Source: Spirochaetota bacterium
GTDB lineage: Bacteria > Spirochaetota > Brevinematia > DTOW01
Assembly (NCBI GenBank): GCA_025061835.1
Contig: JANXAC010000009.1
Span: 1 to 49,437, forward strand
Length of the DNA stretch: 49,437 nt
Reading direction: 5' to 3'
Positions within the stretch are counted from its first letter, which is position 1. Every line of letters starts with the position of its first letter. The position numbers and the translations under genes are program-made. Of this stretch, positions 33,066-40,595 are shown one piece after another. The notes under the pieces were generated by a model. It saw only the letters and a program-made list of their open reading frames with translations. It searched no databases and was not told where the DNA came from.

Positions 33066-33797
33066 ATGCCAAAGCGTAGAAGTTTTCAAAATCTTCAGAG
33101 AACGGTTTCCAAATATTTATCAAATATCTATGCTGGTGAGATGGTTCTTCCTAGACCACATGCAGTTGTTTGCTATAGTGATGATACAATTGACGAAGTG
33201 TTAGACAAATTCAAGAAATACATGTATTCAAGACTCCCTCTGATTGATAGAAACACTGACAAGATAGTTGGCTACATTTTCTACAAAGACTTCTTCGGCA
33301 AATATATTGAAACGAACGGCAAGTTTGATCTGAATGGAATAAGAAGGAATATCATATTTGTTCCTGAAAATATGAATGCTAGTAATATTCTTTCTCTTAT
33401 GAAGCAAAAGTTCACAAATATAGCTGTTGTCGTTGATGAGTATGGAAACCACATTGGTATCATAACACTAGAGGACATAGTAGAGAAAGTTATGGGGGAG
33501 ATGCTTGATGAGACTGATAACAAAGAGGATGAAGATTTTGAGATACAGAAGTTGTCACAAGATGAGTATCTTGTTAGTGCATGGGCACCTATTGAGCAAG
33601 TATCTATTGAAATTGGGCTTGATATTGATGATGAACTGCTTGACAAACTTGATGTCAGAACGCTTATGGGCTTCATAATGTTTATAACTGGTAATATTCC
33701 AAAATATAACAATGTTTGTGAATATAAAAACTTTATATTCAAGGTTGTTGAGATTGAAAACAACAGACCTTCAAAAATACTAGTAAAGAGAAAGTGA
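33066..33797 (+). CDS. CBS-domain protein, CorC/HlyC-like
   Basis: A 243-residue cytosolic protein with a CBS pair (about 30-150, including YSRLPLIDRNTDKIVGYIF and AVVVDEYGNHIGIITLEDIVEKVMGEM) and a C-terminal CorC_HlyC domain (about 165-240, LVSAWAPIEQVSIEIGL onward). It matches E. coli CorC and the cytoplasmic half of DUF21-CBS transporters, but the DUF21 membrane domain is absent. CorC-type proteins are linked to magnesium/cobalt efflux. The membrane protein four bases upstream might supply the missing transmembrane part, though it does not look like DUF21. Confidence 0.85.
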   Translation: MPKRRSFQNLQRTVSKYLSNIYAGEMVLPRPHAVVCYSDDTIDEVLDKFKKYMYSRLPLIDRNTDKIVGYIFYKDFFGKYIETNGKFDLNGIRRNIIFVPENMNASNILSLMKQKFTNIAVVVDEYGNHIGIITLEDIVEKVMGEMLDETDNKEDEDFEIQKLSQDEYLVSAWAPIEQVSIEIGLDIDDELLDKLDVRTLMGFIMFITGNIPKYNNVCEYKNFIFKVVEIENNRPSKILVKRK

Positions 33798-33798
33798 T

Positions 33799-34809
33799 AT
33801 GCTCGTTCTTGGCATAGAAACTTCGTGTGATGAAACATCAGTAGCAATAGTCAAAAATGGTAAGGAAGTATTGTCAAATGTAGTAATCTCACAAATAGAT
33901 TTTCATAAGGAATTTCATGGAGTTCTACCGGAGATTGCTTCAAGAAAACACCTTGAGTTTATAAATATAGCACTACAGAGGTCTCTTGAGGAGTCAAGAG
34001 TAAGACTTGAGGAGATTGATAGTGTTGCAGTAACATTTGGTCCAGGATTACTATCATCGCTTCTCATAGGAGTGAATGTTGCAAAAACTATTTCGTTCTT
34101 TCATAACAAACCACTCATTAAGGTTGATCACGTTGAAGCACATCTTTTTTCACCATTCATTGAATATGATGTAGAATTCCCTTTTATTGGTCTTGTTGTC
34201 TCAGGGGCACACACAAACCTTTTCATTGTCAGAGACTTTTATAACATTGAAATGGTTGGATATACCGTTGATGATGCGGTTGGTGAAGCGTTTGATAAGG
34301 TTGCTAAGATGCTAGGACTTGGTTATCCGGGAGGTCCAATCATTGACAAACTCTCAAAAGAAGGTAATCCCGAGAAGTTCAACTTCCCTCTAGGAGCAAT
34401 TGATAAGCATTATGATAGGTATAACTTCAGCTATAGTGGTCTTAAAACGAGTGTTCTTTACACTATGAGAAAGATTGGTAGTCTGGATGAACAAACAGTC
34501 AAAGATATATGTGCTTCATTTCAGAAGTCAGCAATTGATGTTTTGCATATCAAAACCAAGTGGCTTTCGGATGAAGTTGGTATAAGAAATATCGTTGTAG
34601 CAGGCGGAGTATCTGCAAATTCGTATTTGAGAAAAAAGTTTCTAGAAGACAGAGATATTAAGTGCTATATACCTTCTGTAAAATACTCAACTGACAACGC
34701 TGCTATGGTGGCATCGCTCGGATACTTTAAGCCTACTCCTGCAAGATATGAAGATGAACCATACCCCAGAATACAACAGATTGTAAAAGGAAAAAGAAAA
34801 GTTAGATAA
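33799..34809 (+). CDS. tsaD: TsaD, tRNA N6-threonylcarbamoyladenosine transferase subunit
   Basis: TsaD transfers threonylcarbamoyl to A37 of ANN-reading tRNAs together with TsaB and TsaE. The 336-residue ASKHA-fold protein shows LGIETSCDETSVAIV, LPEIASRKHLEFI, GPGLLSSLLIGV, metal-binding HVEAH, VVSGAHTNL, GEAFDKVAKMLGLGYPGGP and VVAGGVSANSYLR. It starts one base after the CBS gene's TGA. Full length. Confidence 0.95.
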   Translation: MLVLGIETSCDETSVAIVKNGKEVLSNVVISQIDFHKEFHGVLPEIASRKHLEFINIALQRSLEESRVRLEEIDSVAVTFGPGLLSSLLIGVNVAKTISFFHNKPLIKVDHVEAHLFSPFIEYDVEFPFIGLVVSGAHTNLFIVRDFYNIEMVGYTVDDAVGEAFDKVAKMLGLGYPGGPIIDKLSKEGNPEKFNFPLGAIDKHYDRYNFSYSGLKTSVLYTMRKIGSLDEQTVKDICASFQKSAIDVLHIKTKWLSDEVGIRNIVVAGGVSANSYLRKKFLEDRDIKCYIPSVKYSTDNAAMVASLGYFKPTPARYEDEPYPRIQQIVKGKRKVR

Positions 34810-34812
34810 CAT

Positions 34813-34841
34813 TTTTCAATAAGCTCTTGTTATGTTATATT
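34813..34841 (+). promoter_or_regulatory. Promoter of the 34849 gene, leaderless type
   Basis: TTTTCA (34813-34818), 17-bp spacer, TATATT (34836-34841), seven bases before the ATG. No ribosome binding site. Confidence 0.45.
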
Positions 34842-34848
34842 TATATCT

Positions 34849-35328
34849 ATGAAAAAGGAAAACTATGTTTTTGTCTATGGGACTCTAAGAAAAGGTTTAG
34901 GAAACCACTATCTCCTTAAGGAAGCGAAATTCATCGGCTTTGCCAAAACTAAAGAGAGATACACCATGTACGCAAGAACAATACCATTCGTAAATAAGAA
35001 CATAAAAACAAGTCAGATAATAGGGGAAGTTTATTTGGTTGATGATGAAACATTATCCAAGTTAGATTACCTAGAGGGTCATCCCAGTTGGTATTATAGA
35101 GAGATGATTGATGTAATTTTGGATAAAGGACAATACGATACTATTCCAGAAAATATCCATGATTACAGTGAAGAACTAAAAGCGTGGATCTACTTTAACG
35201 ATACAGAAGAGGGTAGAATTGTCACTAGTGGCGATTATCTAGATATATTTAGACTAGAGTTTAAAAAAGTTAGACCTTCTAGAAGACTGAAGTCTAGTCA
35301 AGAGGTTGGTATTTTTATAGCATTTTGA
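34849..35328 (+). CDS. Gamma-glutamylcyclotransferase-like (AIG2/GGCT fold) protein
   Basis: A 159-residue protein starting NYVFVYGTLRKGLGNHYLL, the nucleotide-loop-like YGTLR motif of the GGCT fold, followed by IIGEVYLVDDETLSKLDYLEGHPSWYYRE with the candidate catalytic Glu in the YLEG block and a final AWIYF strand. Members release 5-oxoproline from gamma-glutamyl amines or peptides, but the substrate cannot be told from the sequence. The tail (KKVRPSRRLKSSQEVG) is basic. It is a single gene with its own promoter. Confidence 0.8.
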   Translation: MKKENYVFVYGTLRKGLGNHYLLKEAKFIGFAKTKERYTMYARTIPFVNKNIKTSQIIGEVYLVDDETLSKLDYLEGHPSWYYREMIDVILDKGQYDTIPENIHDYSEELKAWIYFNDTEEGRIVTSGDYLDIFRLEFKKVRPSRRLKSSQEVGIFIAF

Positions 35329-35611
35329 ATGCCTGATTTACATAACTCACATACACAATTCCTAAATCTTCTTCTAACCTTAGCAATACCTAATCTGCTT
35401 GGAAGGTAGAAAAATACAAAAATTCCAGAATACCTCACTTACACATTTACACTCAAACGCACACACGTACTCTCTCCTTATCAGCCTAACATTTAACGCT
35501 ATAATCAAAAAATAACGACTTCACAAAGTTCCTAAAATCCTTAATCTGTTGAATTGTTATTACGCTTTTGTTCAAAATAAGTATCTGATAACATTAGACA
35601 GGAGGTATATT

Positions 35612-38155
35612 ATGTATCGTTTGATGCTTATTCTGATGAGTGTAACCTTTTCTATAGGGATTTTACTGAGTAGTTGTGTTCCACCGGAGGAGGAGACGGC
35701 AGAGGTAAAAGAACAACCAGAATATAAGTTGCAAGTAGTTGTTGCTTCTGCGATAGATGAAACCAATGTTAGTGTAACTTTAAAGTACACTCCCCCTCAA
35801 GGATTTGAGTTTAAACCTGATATGTTTGTCATAAGGTCAGACGCTGATACTAACAAACAGATAAAGGTAATTGATGTAAAGCCTCTCAAGAAAAAGGAGG
35901 TTAGGCTTACTCTGGGTTCTCCTATAACTGTTGATGATGTTTGGGCTATCTCAACTAGTGATGATACTACCTTTAGAAACAAGAGGTTTATAAACTACGA
36001 GAAGATACTATATAAATTCTACTCGGACAAGCCATTAGGACATAATATAGAAGGAGGTGTTAATGTTTTTAGAGTTTTCTCATCAAGGGCTACTAAGATA
36101 ACGCTTGTGATTGCAGATGACCCGATTGAGATGAAGAACAAAAAAGAGTATGATATGACAAGGGATCCAAACGGTGTATGGGAAGCTAAAGTTGAAGGAA
36201 ACTTGTTTGGAAAGTATTATGGATATAGAGTTAGTGGTCCAAAACACTTTACTGAGGCTTTTGACCCAGACCTTGTAATATTTGACCCTTACGCAAAAGC
36301 AATAGCAGTTGAGAATTCATACAAACAGAAAGGTATGGGAGTTATAATAGATACTTCAAAGTATAACTGGGAAGGAACTGACTGGGTAAGACTGAAAGCA
36401 GAGGATGCAATAATATATGAGTCACACTTGAGAGATTTTACAGCACATCCCTCTTCAGGTGTTCCTGAAAACATAAGAGGAACATATAAAGGCTTTATCT
36501 ACACTGGTAAAGGTGTTATCGGTGGGATAACCTGGCTTAAGGAACTAGGAGTTAATGCTGTTGAGTTTCTACCTATACATGAGTCTGGAACTTACGAGCC
36601 ACCATTTGGTCAGCAAGTAGAACACGCAGGTGCTGAAAAAGGTGGAACAATAGTCAATACCTGGAATGCTCACTCTAGAAATCACTGGGGGTATATGACA
36701 ACTTCTTTCTTCTCTCCAGAATCATACTATTCTTCAGGTGATTTGACACCCGGGAAGTATAGTGGTTTAGGTGGTGTTCAGGTTAATGAGTTTAAAGATG
36801 TTGTCAAGGCTTTACATAAAGAAAAGATTGCAGTGATGCTTGATGTTGTGTATAACCATGTATCGCAATATGACTACAATCCTCTTAAGAGGCTTGACAA
36901 GAAATACTACTTCTTTATGAACGACTTCCACGGTTATGATGCAAGAAGTGGATGTGGTAATGATGTTGATACAGCAAAACCTATGGCTAGTAGATTGGTT
37001 GTTGATAGCGTCAAATACTGGATGGTAGAGTATAAGATTGACGGATACAGATTTGACCTTGCGACTATAATTGACTGGAAAACGCACGAGAAAATTATAG
37101 CTGAAACTAAGAAACTTAATCCTGAAGTTATACTAGTTGCTGAACCTTGGGGTGGTGGTAGAGGAGAACCAAGAGATGGTGGTGGATACACACTAGTAGG
37201 CTTCTCAAAGAGAGGAATGGGTGCTTGGAATGATAGAGTGAGAAACTTCATAAGGGGTAGTGCTTCTGCTTCTTCAAAGCCTGGAGCTGGTATAGTATTT
37301 GGCAAAGGTAGTAATGATGATATGAGAAGGTTTGTGCTAGGGTTCTTAAGGGATGTTGGAGGAGAGTTCTACGAGAAGGGACATAACATAAATTATGGCG
37401 AATCGCACGATAACGAAACACTTGGAGACTTTATAAGGATAGGGAACGGTGATTATAAGACGCATCAGGTTGTAAATGTTAGTAAAGCCGAGTTTGTCAA
37501 ACTTACACCAAAACAACTCGCTCAAAACAAGATTGCTGCACTTTTCCTATTTACAATACAAGGTGGTATAATGATCCATCAGGGTCAAGAATTTGCTAGA
37601 ACCAAGATTGTTGATCCCAACAGTCCTTGGTTAAAGGATTTCAAAAAGGATGAAAAGGGTAACTGGTATAAGGAAATTATTCTACCTAATGGAAAGACCA
37701 ACAGGGTGAATTGGCCTGGTGGTAAAGCAAAACCTCTAACCGTTGACCACGATAGTTATGAAAAAGATGATGATACGAACTGGATAAATTACGAAGAAGC
37801 ACTTAAAATTGAACCTAACAGAGAACTTCTAGAATACTACAAAGGATTGATTGCGATAAGAAAGAAGTTCAATCCATTTAGAAAAGCAGATATTAAGGCT
37901 ATCAAGTTTATAAACGCTAAAGAAAATATAAGTCCAACCTTGGGGTGGATATTACCCGGTGATGCTACTACTGGTGGTAAAGATATTGTAGTTCTCGTTA
38001 ATGCAAACCACAATAGTTCAGCAACATTTACTTTACCTGAAGGTGAATGGGATGTTCTAGCAAACGAGAAGGTCGCAGGCTTGAAGCCTGTTGGAACAGT
38101 CTCTGGTGAAGTGGTCATTCAGCCTATAGCAGGTATGATACTGATAAAGAAATAA
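35612..38155 (+). CDS. Pullulanase-type GH13 debranching enzyme, lipoprotein
   Basis: An 847-residue lipoprotein: signal MYRLMLILMSVTFSIGILLSS with lipobox LSSC (Cys22). About 35-150 is an Ig-like/N-domain, about 155-250 a CBM48-like module (NVFRVFSSRATKITLVI ... GYRVSG), then the GH13 barrel with IIYESHLRDFT, VMLDVVYNHV, nucleophile Asp482 in DGYRFDLATI, Glu511 in LVAEPWG and Asp600 in GESHDNE, and a C-terminal beta domain. This is the pattern of type I pullulanase/isoamylase, cleaving alpha-1,6 links in branched glucans, tethered to a membrane surface. The ATG at 35612 follows AGGAGG at six bases; the frame's upstream extension is not signal-like. Confidence 0.87.
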   Translation: MYRLMLILMSVTFSIGILLSSCVPPEEETAEVKEQPEYKLQVVVASAIDETNVSVTLKYTPPQGFEFKPDMFVIRSDADTNKQIKVIDVKPLKKKEVRLTLGSPITVDDVWAISTSDDTTFRNKRFINYEKILYKFYSDKPLGHNIEGGVNVFRVFSSRATKITLVIADDPIEMKNKKEYDMTRDPNGVWEAKVEGNLFGKYYGYRVSGPKHFTEAFDPDLVIFDPYAKAIAVENSYKQKGMGVIIDTSKYNWEGTDWVRLKAEDAIIYESHLRDFTAHPSSGVPENIRGTYKGFIYTGKGVIGGITWLKELGVNAVEFLPIHESGTYEPPFGQQVEHAGAEKGGTIVNTWNAHSRNHWGYMTTSFFSPESYYSSGDLTPGKYSGLGGVQVNEFKDVVKALHKEKIAVMLDVVYNHVSQYDYNPLKRLDKKYYFFMNDFHGYDARSGCGNDVDTAKPMASRLVVDSVKYWMVEYKIDGYRFDLATIIDWKTHEKIIAETKKLNPEVILVAEPWGGGRGEPRDGGGYTLVGFSKRGMGAWNDRVRNFIRGSASASSKPGAGIVFGKGSNDDMRRFVLGFLRDVGGEFYEKGHNINYGESHDNETLGDFIRIGNGDYKTHQVVNVSKAEFVKLTPKQLAQNKIAALFLFTIQGGIMIHQGQEFARTKIVDPNSPWLKDFKKDEKGNWYKEIILPNGKTNRVNWPGGKAKPLTVDHDSYEKDDDTNWINYEEALKIEPNRELLEYYKGLIAIRKKFNPFRKADIKAIKFINAKENISPTLGWILPGDATTGGKDIVVLVNANHNSSATFTLPEGEWDVLANEKVAGLKPVGTVSGEVVIQPIAGMILIKK

Positions 38156-38167
38156 TAACTAATCAAA

Positions 38168-38181
38168 GGGGGGTATCCCCC
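38168..38181. terminator. GC-rich hairpin after the pullulanase gene, possible terminator
   Basis: GGGGG (38169-38173) and CCCCC (38177-38181) form a five-pair stem with a TAT loop, twelve bases after the stop. It lacks a following T-run, so it may be only a partial terminator or an mRNA-end stabiliser. Confidence 0.35.
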
Positions 38182-38197
38182 TCGTATTCAATTAACT

Positions 38198-38227
38198 TTG
38201 ATTAAACTTGAGTTCGTTGAGTAAAAT
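38198..38227 (+). promoter_or_regulatory. Promoter of the DnaJ-like gene, leaderless type
   Basis: TTGATT (38198-38203), 18-bp spacer, TAAAAT (38222-38227), six bases before the ATG at 38234. No ribosome binding site. Confidence 0.6.
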
Positions 38228-38233
38228 TTATGT

Positions 38234-38917
38234 ATGGATGAAAGTGATTTTAAAGACTACTACGAGATACTTGAAGTTGAGTATGGAGCACCAGTTGAGA
38301 AAATAAAAACAAACTTTAGAAAACTTGCTAAAAAGTATCATCCTGATGTGATTGGTAGTAGTGATGGAAGTATTGATTTCAAGATAATATTGGAGGCTTA
38401 TAAAGTTTTAACTGATGAGAAGTTAAGAGAGAGTTATAATAAAGAATACCTAACCAAGAAAAACAAGGTAGTTTCAAAAAATTCTGATGCTATTAAAAAC
38501 GTAATTGATCCAAGCAGAGTTGAGTATAAGCTTTCGCTACTTAACATATCAAAAGCAGGATTTGACCTTTCAAAGGGTTTTTCTAGACAAGAATTTCTTG
38601 AGGAGCTGGGTGAGGACCTTGTTGTCTATCTTACAGACAAGGAAATTGAGGAAGGTGCCGTTCTTGTTATTCAACTTCCTGCTAGGTCGGTGTGTAATGT
38701 ATGCTATGGAGCTAATAGGAACTGTTATAGGTGTGACGGTACAGGTTATATAACTACATTGGAGGATGTCAAGGTAGTTATACCTCCAGGAGTTAAACAT
38801 TCTGAGGTTATGTTTGTTGATCTGAAGAAAATAAAGAAAAGAAGAGGAGTAACAAAATTTTCACCTAATGATCTAAAAATAAAGGTTATGTGGTTGTCAG
38901 TTATGGATATAAAATGA
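38234..38917 (+). CDS. Short DnaJ-like co-chaperone with a single zinc module
   Basis: A 227-residue protein. Residues 5-72 form a J domain (DYYEILEVEYGAPVEKIKTN, then the HPD motif in KYHPDV, and FKIILEAYKVLTDEKLRE). About 150-175 is one zinc module, CNVCYGANRNCYRCDGTGY: CxxCxG and CxxCxGxG back to back, half of the four repeats in standard DnaJ. A short beta region follows (VKVVIPPGVKHSEVMFVDL), resembling the start of the DnaJ substrate-binding domain. The Gly/Phe linker and most of the C-terminal domains are missing. It probably stimulates a DnaK on a specific client. It ends one base from the convergent SurA-like gene. Confidence 0.82.
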   Translation: MDESDFKDYYEILEVEYGAPVEKIKTNFRKLAKKYHPDVIGSSDGSIDFKIILEAYKVLTDEKLRESYNKEYLTKKNKVVSKNSDAIKNVIDPSRVEYKLSLLNISKAGFDLSKGFSRQEFLEELGEDLVVYLTDKEIEEGAVLVIQLPARSVCNVCYGANRNCYRCDGTGYITTLEDVKVVIPPGVKHSEVMFVDLKKIKKRRGVTKFSPNDLKIKVMWLSVMDIK

Positions 38918-38918
38918 A

Positions 38919-40325
38919 CTATAGTTCTTTTGCGAACTTTGATATATCCTTTATCTTCACATCACCGCTTCTCTCTATCATCTTACTCCAATCCGAGAAT
39001 ATTGCTTCCTGATACAGAAACTGATAAGCAGAGAAGATTTTGTCCGCAACTTCTGAAACTTTTGACGGTATCCTGTCTCTAGAGATTATTTTATAAATTA
39101 CCTTAGTCTGGTTGTCTATGTCTTGGATACCAACCTCTCCCGCAGGTTTCTTGAAAAATGATACCATAATTGAAATATCGTAAATACCTCTTGGTAAAGA
39201 TAATGCTTCACCCTTAGTATCGGGAACGTACTCTGTCAAGGCTTTAACTATGCTAAATTTACCAGTTCTATAAGTTTTAACTCCATACAATCTACTTATG
39301 CCTGTAATGTCGTTCTTTGATAGAAGTTCCTTTATATTATTGAGTGCTTCCTTTATCTTGTCCGAATACTTGCCTTGTAGCGATGAATATTTATCAAGCA
39401 CATACTTCAGAGATACATAATTTTTTACTTTCTCTTCAAGTGATGAGAATGGAGTTATACTACTAACCCTGTATATCACATATTTTCTGTTCTCAAAAAA
39501 TGGTTTGGATATTTTGTTTATATCATCTGGTAATCCTGTTATTATGTTTTTGTTCTTTTCAGGGTCTAGTTTTACTAGGGTTTTCTCCTCGTAGTTCTCA
39601 ACTTGGTTTGATATGAATGAGTATGCTGATTTTCTATCGCTGAAGATCAGTTTCTCAACTGTGATGGGTATCTTCGCATTGAGCGACATATCCTTGTAGT
39701 TTGATATGTAAAAAGCCTCAATATCTTTAGGGTTGGAGTTTATTTCACTTTTTCTTATGAACTCTACTTCATCAAACTCAACTATGTCCATTGAGACTTT
39801 TAGGTCATCAAGTGTCTTGAAGAGGTAGAAACTTGTTTGTGATCTCTTCGGTATTCTACTTATGAATGTGTTTATCTTTGTTGGTAGGTATGAAGATTTA
39901 AGCAGTGATTCAACATTTAATCTTGCTACCTTTATGTCTGATGATGTGATATCCGTTTTTCTTGCTATGTTGTAGACATTGTCTGCAGTTACTTTGTCTA
40001 TAAAGTCCTCTGGTAGTGAGAAACCATTGTTTTTGGCGAACTCCTCTGTGAGCATACTAACAACAACATTCTGAACTGCTTTGTTAAGAATCTCTTCTTT
40101 GGTTCTGGTTTTATACATTTCACGGAGTCTCTCATACTCTCTTATAACAGGAGAGTTTCCGTAGAATTCAACACGCTTTCCATTTACTTCTGCTATATAT
40201 TCCATATCTTGAGGTATAGCAGTTTGACCACTATAGGATAGAAATATAGAAACAGTGAATATGAAGGCTATGAATACAATAACCACAGTCGCCCAAAACC
40301 GCTTCCAGTTAAATTCCTTCTTCAT
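38919..40325 (-). CDS. SurA/PpiD-like membrane-anchored periplasmic protein
   Basis: A 468-residue protein with one N-terminal transmembrane segment (about 11-30, FWATVVIVFIAFIFTVSIFL) and a large periplasmic part. Its early region (AEVNGKRVEFYGNSPVIREYERLREMY ... EEILNKAVQNVVVSMLTEEFAKNNGFSL) has the order of SurA_N/PpiD N-terminal chaperone domains. No convincing parvulin active-site motif is visible, so it is likely a chaperone-type paralogue rather than a working prolyl isomerase. GGAGG lies five bases before the ATG. Identification is structural and moderate. Confidence 0.65.
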   Translation of the reverse strand: MKKEFNWKRFWATVVIVFIAFIFTVSIFLSYSGQTAIPQDMEYIAEVNGKRVEFYGNSPVIREYERLREMYKTRTKEEILNKAVQNVVVSMLTEEFAKNNGFSLPEDFIDKVTADNVYNIARKTDITSSDIKVARLNVESLLKSSYLPTKINTFISRIPKRSQTSFYLFKTLDDLKVSMDIVEFDEVEFIRKSEINSNPKDIEAFYISNYKDMSLNAKIPITVEKLIFSDRKSAYSFISNQVENYEEKTLVKLDPEKNKNIITGLPDDINKISKPFFENRKYVIYRVSSITPFSSLEEKVKNYVSLKYVLDKYSSLQGKYSDKIKEALNNIKELLSKNDITGISRLYGVKTYRTGKFSIVKALTEYVPDTKGEALSLPRGIYDISIMVSFFKKPAGEVGIQDIDNQTKVIYKIISRDRIPSKVSEVADKIFSAYQFLYQEAIFSDWSKMIERSGDVKIKDISKFAKEL

Positions 40326-40348
40326 ACTTACCTCCAGTGTTGGAATAT

Positions 40349-40377
40349 ATTATATTTCATCTAGGATACTAGATAGA
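40349..40377 (-). promoter_or_regulatory. Promoter with inverted-repeat spacer before the SurA-like gene
   Basis: Minus-strand TATAAT (40349-40354) is a good -10, while the -35 position (40372-40377, TCTATC) is poor. Between them lies ATCTAG-GATA-CTAGAT (40359-40374), an inverted repeat overlapping the -35, a plausible operator for a regulator that either blocks or replaces -35 recognition. Confidence 0.4.
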
Positions 40378-40595
40378 AGTTTTTGAATATTCTTTCATTA
40401 AACTTTGATGTTTTCTTGAGAATTTTTAGGACTGTTAAGGGAGTAATTTACAGTAAAGTCGGAGAGCATAACTTCAATATTGAAGATTAACCATATGCGA
40501 GTTTTAGGATTGAAAACCAAGAAAAATTTAGGTCAAAGAAATGCTTTAAACTCGTAATATAGATAAATTCCTAATTATCATCATAGTCTAAAGGA

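Noticed and set aside
33281-33847. 188-residue minus-strand frame
   Set aside because: Antisense to the CBS gene and the tsaD start; serine/isoleucine-rich shadow composition.
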